From Chondrosia reniformis (taxonomy: Eukaryota > Porifera > Demospongiae > Chondrillida > Chondrillidae), in NCBI GenBank assembly GCA_947172415.1, contig OX359198.1:7544401-7608400 (forward strand): a DNA stretch of 64,000 nucleotides. Reading direction: 5' to 3'. The position numbers and the translations under genes are program-made. This document shows positions 48,472 through 59,125 of this stretch, piece after piece; the first letter of the stretch is position 1, and the number at the start of each line of letters is the position of its first letter. Below the pieces are notes generated by a model. That model was not told the DNA's origin. It made no database searches and was given only the letters and a program-made list of their open reading frames with translations.

Positions 48472-51400
48472 ATGGCAATCGTTGCGTTACCAACTGTTGA
48501 TCAAGCTAGCGGAACGTTAAATACAGTATTAAGTCATCCGATCTGTATCACCGTCTCTCTTTCTCTTTCCCGTAGCTCACGCGTTTCCCTCAGGATACCA
48601 AGTAAGTTGACGTCTTGTTGGTCTTAAGGGCGCGTCTGAATGTGTTCTCGTGTGCCTCAGGAAGTCGAAGGGTTGGAGCGACAGTTGGGAACGCTCTACA
48701 TGAGGCGACAGAGGTTGCTAGCCAACCTACAAATGAATCCTCACCAAAAGTGCGTTACAAATGTAGCGAGAGATTCGTTGGTGACGGAACATGTGTTTTG
48801 TGTTCGTAGGCACCAGATCGAGACGCAACTGAGGTTTGTAGATGGCGAGATAAGATCCACTCAGATGCAGTTGGGGCGCTACTCGGGAGCGCCCTTCCCA
48901 GGACCAGGGCTCAGTCCCCAGATGAGTTATCCAGAGTCACCCATGCAGACACAGCCTCCCGGCCTCAACCTAGTTGGTCATGGGATTAACCCTCCAATTA
49001 CTGGGTCGTACATGCAAAGCCACATCTCCCCAGCAGAGTCTGGTGTTACTACTCCGTCCCATGTTGCCAGGGAAGAGGATTCTGATCAGATTGACGGAGC
49101 TACTGGTAAGTGTAGAATTACACTTCTACTCATATAACCCTAATTATATTACTCACAATACTCAGGGAAGGACAAGGCTGCAACTAGAACAAGGTACATG
49201 CATGTTTGTGTGTTCTGTGGGGGACCATTAAGATATCCACTCATTTCTGTAGTGATCGCGTCAGAGAAGCAATGTTCCCAGAGTCAGTTTCAAACAGTGA
49301 AGTGTTACCCAAGCAAGGAGCAACCAATCAGACGTCCAATGTCCAGAGGCTAGCTCCCGCCAGTCAGATGGTCAAGACTGCCATATCCAACCTCATCAAC
49401 TATCAGGTTAGTTTGGTTGGCAAGGGACCTGGCTTGTGGTGTCGTGTCAGTGTGCTGCTCTCCACCGCAGGACAATGCTGAGCTGGTCACACGCCACCTC
49501 CCGGACCTGACGCAGCTGCTCAACGACACAGACCCCTCTGTCCTGGCGCAGGCAGCCCAGGTGGCACATCAGCTCACAAAGAAGGACGCCAGCAGACATG
49601 CTATCATCGGCAACCCTCAAGTACTGACCGCTCTGGTACATGCAATGGCCAACACCAATAGTGTTGAAGTTCAAAGGTCCACTGCTGGAGCTCTACACAG
49701 CATCTCCAATGATAAGTAAGTTTGACGCGTAACCATTTAACACTTCCTTATTTGGTGTTTGCTGGCCTATGCAGGAGTGGAGTTCAGGCAATTTATAATT
49801 GTGGGGGAATTCCCTACCTTGTGAGGCTGCTCTCTTCACAGATTGATGCTGTAGTATTTTATGCTATAACTACATTACACAACCTCTTGCTACATCACGA
49901 GCCAAGCAGAATGGCAGTCAGACAAGCAGGTAAGCACTATGACAGGCGGGTGAGTGCTGTAGACAGGGGGGTGAGTGCTGTAGACAGGGGGGTGAGTGCT
50001 GTAGACAGGGGGGTGAGTGCTGTAGACAGGCGGGTGAGTGCTGTAGACAGGGGGGTGAGTGCTGTAGACAGGCGGGTGAGTGCTGTAGACAGGGGGGTGA
50101 GTGCTGTAGACAGGGGGGTGAGTGCTGTAGACAGGGGGGTGAGTGCTGTAGACAGGGGGGTGAGTAATGAGATGTAACTTTTCCTTTGATCAGGAGGTAT
50201 TGAGAAAATGGTGAATTCCCTAACAAAGGATAATGTAAAGTTTTTGGCAGTTTGTGCTGACTGCCTGCAACTGCTGGCCTACAAAGACCAGGACAGCAAG
50301 GTCAGTTCCACTGTCTGGTGTACTGCTGTGTCTGGTGTACTGCTGTGTATGGTGTACTGCTGTGTCTGGTGTACTGCTGTGTCTGGTGTACTGCTGTGTC
50401 TGGTGTACTGCTGTGTCTGGTGTACTGCTGTGTCTGGTGTACTGCTGTGTCTGGTGTACTGCTGTGTCTGGTGTACTGCTGTGTCTGGTGTACTGCTGTG
50501 TCTGGTGTACTGCTGTGTCTGGTGTACTGCTGTGTCTGGTGTACTGCTGTGTCTGGTGTACTGCTGTGTCTGGTGTACTGCTGTGTCTGGTGTACTGCTG
50601 TGTCTGGTGTACTGCTGTGTCTGGTGTACTGCTGTTGTAGTTGATAATCCTGCGATTGCAAGGACCGGCTTATCTGGTGCGCCTGATGAGACACAATACG
50701 TATGAAAAGCTGTTGTTTACTTGCACAAGAATCCTCAAAGTCCTATCTGCTTGTCCGAACAACAAACCAGAGATTGTCAAAGTCAGTCACCTTTCTAGTT
50801 ATCTTGGTCATAGTCACCACTTGTAATTTCTTGCTGAAAGTAGGTGGGCGGAATGCAGGCTATAGGAATGCATTTGAACAGCAAAAGCAATCGACTCGTG
50901 CAAAACATTCTAATAACACTGCGCAATCTTTCTGATGCTGCAACCCAAATAGATCACCTCGAAGAGCTCCTGAAGTCACTATTGCAGCTGCTCTCCTCCA
51001 GCGACTTGCAAATTGTAGGATATGTGATGGGTATATTGCGTAACCTCACATGTAACAATCCTTCAAATAAGGTAGGTGTGTCACTTCAGTTTGGGCGGGG
51101 AACACTTACACATTGAGTGTGGTCTTGACTTAGGCTATTGTGACGCAGCTTCACGGAGTGGAGAGCATCCTACGGATTCTGCTAAATGTCCAAGATCGTG
51201 AGGACATTGTTGAGCCATCCATTTGTACACTGCGACATCTGACAAGCTCCACCCATCCTTACGCAACATTGGCCCAAGTGGCCATTAGTAATAACTATGG
51301 TGTCCCTGTTGTTATCAACTTTCTGCAACCACAAGTGAAGTGGCCAATCATTAAAGTCAGTCCTGTCCTCTGTGAATGTGCATGTGATGTACATGTGATG

Positions 51401-52957
51401 TGCATGTGACTACTTTAATGTTTCTGTCTGTAGGCAGCGGTTGGCTTGATCCGTAACCTTGCCTTGTCTCCTAACAACCAAACTGCTCTCCATGATGAAG
51501 GGTGTATCCCCAAGTTGGTCCATCTCATGAACAAGGCTTTCCAAGATATTGACAAACGAGTGGCCCAGGGGGCACCCCCAGGGTGCATTGTAAGTGGATG
51601 TATGACCTCCAACTCCGACCTTTAACCTTTGACCTTTGCTACAGGACGGCGTGTACATGGAGGAGATAGTACATCGAGTAGTCACAGCACTTCACATCCT
51701 TGCAAGGGAACCGAATAACAGAGCTGTCATTCACTCCCTCAACTGTACTCCACTTTTTGTGAGAGTAAGTCCCTTTCATCATCTTTTGCATATAAGGCTA
51801 CATTCAGTCGTTTTGCATTCCCATTTTACAGCTGCTGTACTCAGAATCAGAACAGATTCAATGTGTGGCAGCCAGTGTCTTGTGTGAGATGGTGCAATAT
51901 CCCGAAGCTGCTGCGGACATGGAAAAGGAGAATGTCACAGGAGCACTCATTGAACTGCAAAAGTCCTCTAATCAGACGGTAGTAGCCTTTGCCTCAAACC
52001 TTCTCTGCAGACTATCTGGTGATGCACAGGCCATGCCACTTCCTTCCAACATTGCTCAAATGTTGGACAGCGAGGTACCCACCATTGACCCTCCCATCAG
52101 CCATCCTTGCCCCACCCATCAGTCATCCTTGCCCCACCCATCAGCCATCCTTGCCCCGCCCATCAGCCATCCTTGCCCCTCCCACCAGCCATCCTTGCCC
52201 CGCCCACCAGCCATCCTTGCCCCGCCCATCAGCCTTGCCACGCCCATCAGCCATTCCTTTCCTTCTGATACTGTTGATCTATTTGTGTTTGTAGGAATTT
52301 AATGACATTCTGGACTTTCCACTTGATGATGCAGCCCATTACACAAGTCAAAGTACTCCTGCCCGTTACCATAGCAACCCAGGCTCAGAGCTGGCTAGCC
52401 CTATAGGGACACCTCAGCATCCATATCAAATTCCAAGGCCATTCACCTCTCGCTCCATGCCAGCATCAGCTGCCCATTCAATGCCTCCGTCCGCACCTCA
52501 CTCCCTCCCTCCCTCAGCACCTCACTCCCTCCCTCCCTCAGCACCACACTCCCTCCCTCCTTCCAACCCGCAGTCTATGCCTGGTTCGGGAACACAGACT
52601 CCAGTCCATCCCTTCATGCAGCCAATCAACCACTTCACACCTGACTATGATGTTCCAGTGGACTACATGGCTCAGACAACTTCGACTGCATTCTCTGGTC
52701 CTCCTCCTCAAATGCACCAATCGCTACACGTTGGTCCGCCCACCAACCCTCCTCCACAGACAATGACTGTTCACCATCATCCAAGCTACAACAGTAGTGG
52801 GCCCAGTTCCACATTCATGCAACATCCATCTGCTCCTCCGCACTCTCAACTTTCGTTCCAAAATTATCATCCACCATCCCCAGCTATCCATGATATAAGC
52901 CCCAGTAACCATGGCAACCCTAGATGGTTTGAGGGTCAGTCAATGGATATGCAATAA
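48472..52957 (+). CDS. CTNNB1: Beta-catenin, armadillo-repeat Wnt effector and adhesion protein (16 exons)
   Basis: Exons: 48472-48532, 48576-48601, 48661-48749, 48810-49105, 49166-49193, 49253-49406, 49471-49715, 49775-49929, 50194-50300, 50641-50781, 50844-51071, 51134-51355, 51434-51589, 51645-51764, 51832-52074, 52295-52957; phases fit and give 977 residues. The N-terminus contains ESGVTTPS, a diverged form of the D-S-G phosphodegron. [10 protein letters not shown] begins the conserved core. The arm repeats match human beta-catenin line by line: [74 protein letters not shown]. The groove residues equivalent to human K312, K435 and the R-H pair near 469-470 are present. The C-tail is long and rich in Pro, Ser and His, and includes RWFEG, reminiscent of the vertebrate WFDTDL end but followed by QSMDMQ, so the PDZ ligand is missing. 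The first two exons are the weakest part: intron 1 would be only 43 bases with a poor donor (gtcatc). Confidence 0.94.
49932..50166. repeat. Intronic minisatellite, 21-base unit, ~11 copies
   Basis: The unit gacaggggggtgagtgctgta (variant with ggcggg) fills beta-catenin intron 8. Every unit contains ggtgagt, a near-consensus splice donor, and ctgtag, an acceptor-like string. Confidence 0.95.
50316..50636. repeat. Intronic minisatellite, 17-base unit, ~19 copies
   Basis: The unit ctggtgtactgctgtgt repeats almost without variation and fills beta-catenin intron 9, ending a few bases before the gttgtag acceptor. The homogeneity points to recent expansion. Confidence 0.95.
52090..52255. repeat. 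Intronic minisatellite, 21-base unit, ~7-8 copies
   Basis: The unit cccatcagccatccttgcccc, with small variants, fills most of beta-catenin intron 15. The region reads open in one frame (PPISHPC-type peptide), which is incidental: it is flanked by GT and AG, and the exon phases join correctly without it. Confidence 0.9.
52487..52563 (+). repeat. Coding tandem repeat APHSLPPS in beta-catenin tail
   Basis: A 24-base unit (gcacctcactccctccctcc plus ctca) is present about three times in frame, preceded by the related AHSMPPS. It lies in the disordered transactivation tail, where length change is likely to be tolerated. Confidence 0.85.
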
Positions 52958-53241
52958 CTGTCAAACTTTGCATGTGGTGCTAAATTGTAGAGTTCTATAC
53001 ACACAATATATTAATTTCTTACTATATTTGTTTTTATACTGCTTGGTAATTGCATGTAAGATCGCTATTGGTCATGGGTGGAAGGGTGGAATTCCCAGAA
53101 ACAGTTGTCTCTCCCAGTGGAAGAAAAGTAGTAGAAAACTCTTGTTCTCATACAAAGCTCTCAATGGGCCTTGACTCTGAAGTAGATGTAGTATGTAAGA
53201 AAAATGGTGTTTGATTATTCACATAACTAGTCAGGACCAAA
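52958..53241. other. Intergenic spacer between beta-catenin and the LARP7-like gene
   Basis: A 284-base AT-rich spacer holding the beta-catenin 3' UTR and the next promoter. No other feature is seen. Confidence 0.5.
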
Positions 53242-54700
53242 ATGGCGTCATCAGGTGCTCAGGAACATGCTCGCAGGAGAACGAAAGATATCGTGAGAAG
53301 ACTTCGTGAACAGGTCTGTGCGCTAGCTATTCCTTCATTACTCGTATATAAATATAACCGCTTTCGCGGCATTCGATTGCTTTATGAATTTAAATCTTTT
53401 CATATGTTTTATAACAGTTGGAATTCTACTTTGGAGATATGAATTTGAGCAGAAGCAACTTTTTACATCAAAAACTGAAAGAAAGCGAATGTGCGGTAGT
53501 CATTGACACGTCACATGTGCACCACGTGACATGTACTTGTACTTACCATTTTATAGATGTACCTATCGAAGTTTTGATTACGTTTAACCGTTTGAAAGCC
53601 ATTTCCACAGATAGCAATCTCATACAAAAAGCAGTGGAAAGCAGTTCTCTGTTGAAGGTAGTGCATGCTGATGCTACTCATTAGAGGTGCGTCAATACTG
53701 TTGTCCCTTAGCTGTCCGAAGATGGTACTGGAATTGGGAGAGTGGAGGCTTACAGTCCCCCCAGTGATGTGAACAACAGAACAGTTTATGTTGAAGGACT
53801 CTCAGAAGCAACAACAATTGACAGCCTAAAGAATGATTTTGGAAAATGTGGTCCAATTGACTTTGTAAGGTGCGACCCTCAATAATGTAACCATATATGC
53901 TTGTGCGACTGTGTGCTTGTGCAACCGTGTGCTTGTGCGACCGTATGCTTGTGCGACCGTGTGCTTGTTCTATCTGTAGCCTCCCATATCACAAGGTTTC
54001 AAAGGACTTGAAAGGATTTGCTTTTGTAACCTTCTCTGAAGGAGCTAGTGCCATAAGAGCTTTACAAGTGTGCCAACCCTTATTTATTGATTGTGTCATG
54101 TAATTGTATTGTTACTATTTTCATTTCAGAATTTTGATAATTTTACATCTGGTCTGGAACCACAGTATCCTACTAAAGAGAGTCTGATAGCAGAGCTTGA
54201 CAAATCCAACAGCAAGGTAAGTGAAGATGGAGGCAATAAGGGTAGGAGTGGCAATGAAGGTAGGAGTGGCAGTGAAGGTGGGAGTGGCAGTGAGGGGGAT
54301 GCAGTGGAGCCATCAACAAAAAAGTTGAGAGTAGAGACTAGTGACTATACTGGTGATAAGAAAAAGAAAAAGAGAAAAAGAAGAAAGAAACAGTTACACA
54401 AATATTCTTACAAAGTATTGCACCAGTGAGTAAAATCCTTTATTACTATATGGTCAGCTGTACATTAAAATATCCCATAGACTTGAGTGGATCAGATTAA
54501 AGAAAATTTATGTTCAATTGCAAAAAGAAGGAATGTCTCAAGCCAAGCAACTCTTCAAAGTAGAACAGAAAAAAAATCCACATTTAAAACAAGTAATGCT
54601 TGAGATGTAGATGGTGTTCATCACATGACATGTTATCTTTTACCCTTAGGCATTCAAGCTGTCCCACAAATCAGTTGATGAGCTCTTCACTGCTGCATAA
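53242..54700 (+). CDS. LARP7: LARP7-like La-module protein, short form (8 exons)
   Basis: Exons: 53242-53313, 53418-53490, 53557-53657, 53712-53869, 53980-54067, 54130-54425, 54481-54592, 54650-54700; phases fit and give 316 residues. The La motif runs from about residue 22: LEFYFGDMNLSRSNFLHQKL, then EYVPIEVLITFNRLKAISTD. An RRM follows (NRTVYVEGLSE, FGKCGPIDFV, LKGFAFVTFSEGASAIRAL). KGFAFV after a short RNP2-like strand is typical of LARP7, which binds 7SK RNA and, in other eukaryotes, U6 or telomerase RNA. A Gly/Ser/Glu linker and a Lys/Arg tract (KKKKKRKRRKK, a likely nuclear signal) come next, then LEWIRLKKIYVQLQKEGM and a stop. The C-terminal xRRM that full LARP7 carries (human about 580 residues) is not seen. 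The exon 2 donor (T|gtgcgg) was chosen because it gives SEYVPIEV; the region also reads open without splicing. Confidence 0.75.
53898..53966. repeat. Intronic minisatellite, ~16-base unit, ~4 copies
   Basis: The unit gtgcttgtgcgaccgt, with variants, fills intron 4 of the LARP7-like gene. Confidence 0.85.
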
Positions 54701-54789
54701 TGGACTGCTAGTGTCCAGTATACATACCTTTGTTTTATGCATAATTCATGTATAAGAGATATGTATTGGGTATTTTTGTTTCTCGTCAA

Positions 54790-54950
54790 ACTCAAAGGAT
54801 AGACTTGATGAGTATCTGTGAGTGCCGACACCAAGTTTCAGCTTCATATATATCTCTTATTTGCTAGAGATCAGGTAATTTATCAACGCATAATTGCATA
54901 ATACTATAAATGGCTGACCGTTAGAAGTTTGGTACTACGTATATATAAAA
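54790..54950 (-). mobile_element. Fragment of an inverted body/satellite copy
   Basis: The stretch gagtatctgtgagtgccgac...accaagtttcagcttcatat, then cataattgcataatactata and aatggctgaccgttagaag, matches the junction of satellite and inverted body at 39800-39935. The match stops where the next element begins, and the following part of the body resumes near 56340. Confidence 0.65.
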
Positions 54951-55322
54951 GTAAATAAAAACATTTAAAAAATGAAATGAGAAGTAGGGATGGCAGTCCC
55001 TGCAACAGTACCTACCAGTATCTAGAAAAAGCAATGAAACAAGACAATGATCATATAATAAGGCTGACAATACACAAATGGAATATATACTGCCTCAAAT
55101 TTCAGTGACTTAACAAGACACATCACTTCCATGTTTGGGTGCACCATGATGGCTGAAGTAGGGATAGTGTGCCCAAACATGGAAGTGATGTGTCTTGTTA
55201 AGTCACTGAAATTATTATATGATCATTGTCTTGTTTCATTGCTTTTTCTAGATGTGATAGGTACTGTTGCAGGGACTGCCATCCCTACTTCTCATTTCAT
55301 TTTTTAAATGTTTTTATTTACT
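54951..55322. mobile_element. Long imperfect hairpin (MITE-like inverted repeat)
   Basis: The left arm starts gtaaataaaaacatttaaaa at 54951 and the right arm ends tttaaatgtttttatttact at about 55322. The arms pair over most of their length (agtagggatggcagtccctg against its complement; gaaacaagacaatgatcata; cactgaaatt... and cttccatgtttgggtgcac) around a ~20-base centre near 55155. The left arm has an extra ~40 bases (aggctgacaatacacaaatg...). Confidence 0.85.
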
Positions 55323-56313
55323 TGTATTCCTACTTTTTTTATACTTATTAAAACTAGTTTGTAAGTTTTTTTAGCAATAACGTCATAGTCGAAGATAAAG
55401 AGGATATGACAAAGAACTCCTAATTAGAAAATGGCTACAAAAAGGTTCCAATTTTCTTACGCGCCACAGAAAACCGTCTTTGCACAAATCGTTTAAAGAC
55501 AGAAAGGTGCCTATTCCCTAGTTGCTAAAACTTTTAGACGATATGCCCCTAAGATGTATTAATCTACAAGCGCGTTTATGCACTAGCGTGAAATAAAAGG
55601 AAGAATAATAAGAAAATGAGGAAAACCGGAAGTAGGCCTGAAACCGTTTTACAAACTTAGAGCCTTTATGCGCTCTTGAAAACAGCTTCCCTCAATTGAA
55701 ATCGTACAAAAAAGACACATTATGAGTTTAAAAGAGGTAAAAACGCATTCGCTGCCTACTTATAAGGTGTTAAATGAAGTTTAATCGAAGATTAAAGGGG
55801 GTTAATGAACTGAACCGGTCGCATCCGCTATACCTTGATTGAAGGCTGTATCGAGCATGCGCAGTCACTGCCTCGTGAAGTAGTGCTCAACAGCAGGACA
55901 ATTTCTTTTTCCCCCTTTTCTTTTGTATTGTAACATAGGATCTCCACTCTTGTAGAGGGTGTCATTGGGAACCTGGGTCTGTGTCCCCCGGTGTGTCCTC
56001 TTCTGTGAGTCAATGTTAGTATATAGTTTGACTCATACTGTTAGGCTCAAGGGGGTTAAGTACAAGGGTCAAAGGACACGGTGGGTGCAACCCAGGTCCC
56101 ATACGCCAAGGAGGCTCTCATTCAATGAGTCCCTCTAGCCAGATTGGGTAGATCTAGAGTCTATTTATATAGAGGGTTACTCTATATAGGCTTGGGGTAT
56201 CATGCACTATAGATGTACTCGTAGGCACTGGAGAACCAACTAGTCCAGAGGTGAGGAGTCATTAACCCGTAATACATTGAATACGGCATCCATTTTTCGG
56301 GCCATCCCTACTT
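54982..56313. mobile_element. Putative inserted element with 13-base inverted ends
   Basis: aagtagggatggc at 54982-54994 and its exact reverse complement gccatccctactt at 56301-56313 bracket about 1.33 kb that interrupts the inverted body copy (fragment at 54790-54950, resumption near 56340). The first ~340 bases are the hairpin, which contains another gccatccctactt at 55278-55290. The remaining ~1 kb is unique sequence with no ORF I can support. No target-site duplication could be settled by eye. Confidence 0.5.
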
Positions 56314-56334
56314 AGAGAGTACTACCGTACTCTC

Positions 56335-57000
56335 TGATATATCTGCAAAATTAGAACGCTTTCAAGGATTTCTAATAGACATGGATATGCACTGTGTAGA
56401 ACTTGATTGTTGTTGAAGTAGTACCTATCCATATAAAACATATGGATGTCGTTAAAGTGAAATTTCGCCAATCGACAGCCAACGAAACTCCAAAGAAAAA
56501 AAGTTGGACCATACCGAACGCTACAATCCACGACACTCATAGGCCGGGATCGGTGGTAACGTTCAGCTTATCGAATCTGCCGAAGCAAATTACTGCCGAG
56601 TTGAGCATTGGGTGTCGCTTGTGTGAGAAGAACCAGTTCTTCTCGATATGGCCGACTCATATGAATCCTTAAAGATATCAGATGCCAATCCCACATTACG
56701 TGGAACCACCCCCGTAATCCGGATTATTGGTGAACACGTCTCTATGGCACCAACCGATTAGGAGACAGCTTCAGAGTATAAGCGCTACCAACCTCTATGG
56801 GAACCGCAATCACCATAGAGATATCCCGGTAGGCCTACTTTATAAGGTTTTTCGCTTCTATTTAAACAACAAAAATTCCAAAGAAAACGGTTGTGGTTGG
56901 CGCTTTTCCATACTTAAGAATAGGGTATTTTCAAGAAAAATGTAGTCGAAATGTTTCAATTACATTGTGTTAACGAGATTCTACAGTATTTTCCAGATTC
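56335..57000 (-). mobile_element. Inverted body copy B1
   Basis: Reverse-oriented copy of the body: gatatgcactgtgtagaact near 56384, gccaacgaaactcc near 56478, taggccgggatcggtggtaa near 56539, ttctcgatatggccgactca near 56639, ggttggcgcttttcc near 56896. Diverged from the A copies by substitutions and indels, including an extra base (cctTaaagatatc) that it shares with A5. Confidence 0.75.
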
Positions 57001-57129
57001 CAGATTACTGAATCGTTTCAAGAAATTTTAAAGGTATACAATCAATATCAATATTGGTTCATCTCGGAAAGTGGATAAAATTCTGTGTCTTGATAGGCCG
57101 AGCAGAACAACGTTTCTGGTCCAGAATTT

Positions 57130-58480
57130 TATGTACATTGAGGGCTGTAACTCTATCAAATGGGGAGATATGAAGCTAACACTTAGTGTCAGCATTCACA
57201 GACATCTATACAACATGTCCAATGAGTTTTTGAAATTTTGATGGAACTTAAAATTTGCCCTATCTTGCACCATACATTAACTTTGTATACCAGAATTTAT
57301 TGTACATTGAGGGCTGTAACTCTATCAAATGGGGAGATATGAAGCTAACACTTAGTGTCAGCATTCACAGACATCTATACAGCATGTCCAATGAGTTTTT
57401 GAAATTTTGATGGAACTTAAAATTTGCCCTATCTCGCACCATACATTAACCTTGTATACCAGAATTTTATGTACATCGAGGTATGTAACCCTATCAAATG
57501 GAAAGATATGAAGCTGTGACTTTGTATCAGCATTCACAGACACTAATAGAGTATGTCCAATGAGTTTTTGAAATTTTGATGGAATTTAAAATTTGCCTTA
57601 TCTCGCACCATACGTATCTCTCACCATACATTAAATTTGTATAGCAGAATCTAATGTACATTTAGTGCTGTAACTCTGTCAATTGGAAAGATGTGAAGCT
57701 GAAACTTGCTGTCAGCATTCACAGACATCCATAAAACATATCCAAAGAGTTTTACAAATTTTGATGTTCACTCATATTTGCCCTATCTCTCACCATACAT
57801 TAAATTTGTATACAAGAATCTAATGTACATTTAGTGCAATAACTCTGTCAATTAGAAAGATGTGAAGCTGAAACTTGCTGTCAGCATTCACAGCTATCCT
57901 TAAAGCATATCCAAAGAGTTTTGCAAATTTTGATGTTCACTCATATTTGCCCTATATCTCACCATACGTACATTAAATTTGTATCACCATACATTAAATT
58001 TGTATAGCAGAATCTAATGTACATTTAGTGCTGTAACTCTGTCAATTGGAAAGATGTGAAGCTGAAACTTGCTGTCAGCATTCACAGACATCCTTAAAGC
58101 ATATCCAAAGAGTTTTACAAATTTTGATGTTCACTCATATTTGCCCTATATCTCACCATACATTAAATTTGTATACAAGAATCTAATGTACATTTAGTGC
58201 TGTAACTCTGTCAATTGGAAAGATGTGAAGCTGAAACTTGTTGTCAGCATTCACAGACATCCTTAAAGCATATCCAAAGAGTTTTACAAATTTTGATGTT
58301 CACTCATATTTGCCCTATATCTCACCATACTTTAAATTTGTATACAAGAATCTAATCTACATTTAGTGCCGTAACTCTGCCAATTGGAAAGATATGAAGC
58401 TGAAACCTCTTGGCTGTATGCACATATAGCTATACAGTATATCCTGCTAGTTTTGTAAAATTTCAAAAAAGGATACCCGA
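57130..58480 (-). repeat. ~170-base satellite array, right-hand type, ~8 units
   Basis: Units read caccatacattaa...ctgtcaattggaaagatgtg...gcattcacagacatcc...catatttgccctat, which is the reverse complement layout of the left-hand satellite. The first three units (57130-57600; tcaaatggggagatatgaag) form an older subtype. Confidence 0.9.
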
Positions 58481-58489
58481 GTTACTGCA

Positions 58490-59125
58490 GATCGAAAAAT
58501 ACCCTATTCTAAAGTATTGAAGATTCGCCAACCACAAGCGTTTTCATAGGCTATTACTTTATTTAAATAGAAGATAAAACCTTATAATAGTAGGCCTACC
58601 TGGACACATCTCTATGGTGGTTGCGGTTCCCATAGAGGTTGGTAGCGCTTAGACTCTGAAGCTGTCTCCTAATCGGTTGGTGCCATAGAGACGTGCTCAC
58701 CAATAATCCGGATTTCGGGGGGGTTCCACGTAATGTGGGATTGGCATCTGATATCTTAGGATTCATATGAGTCGGCCATATCGAGAAGAACTGGTTCTTC
58801 TCACGCAAGTGACACCCAAAGCTCAACTCGGCAGAGCGTTACCACCGATCCCGGCCTCTGAGCGTCGTGGATGGTAGCGTTCGATATGGTCCAATTTTTT
58901 TCCTTTGGAGTTTCTTTAGCAGTCGATTGACGATTTTTCACTTTAGCGACATCCATATATTATAATATGGACAGATACTACTTCAAAACAATCAAGTATT
59001 ACAGAGTGAATATCCATGTGTATTAAAATCTTTAAAAGCGTTCTCGTCATTCAAAATATACATATAAAAGTACCGTATTTTCAATATTCCCTTCTCTAGG
59101 TCGGCCATTTATATTATTACGAAAC
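58490..59125 (+). mobile_element. Body copy B2 (inner ~630 bases)
   Basis: Corresponds to A-body positions from about 29075 on: aaaataccctattct, ggcctacctggacacatctc, then the structured inner segment identical to A copies, and ggtcggccatttatattatt. It lacks the first ~370 bases of the A body. Its outer parts are well diverged from A while the inner ~250 bases are almost identical. Confidence 0.8.

Noticed and set aside
48149..48493. Minus-strand ORF of 114 codons between PNPO and beta-catenin
   Set aside because: It overlaps the beta-catenin start and lies in the promoter interval; composition is unremarkable and no domain is seen.
49722..50705. Repetitive ORFs reading through beta-catenin introns 8 and 9 (SAVDRGV and CLVYCCVW type peptides)
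   Set aside because: These are minisatellite introns: flanking exons join in correct phase to give intact armadillo repeats, and the unit peptides occur in several frames.
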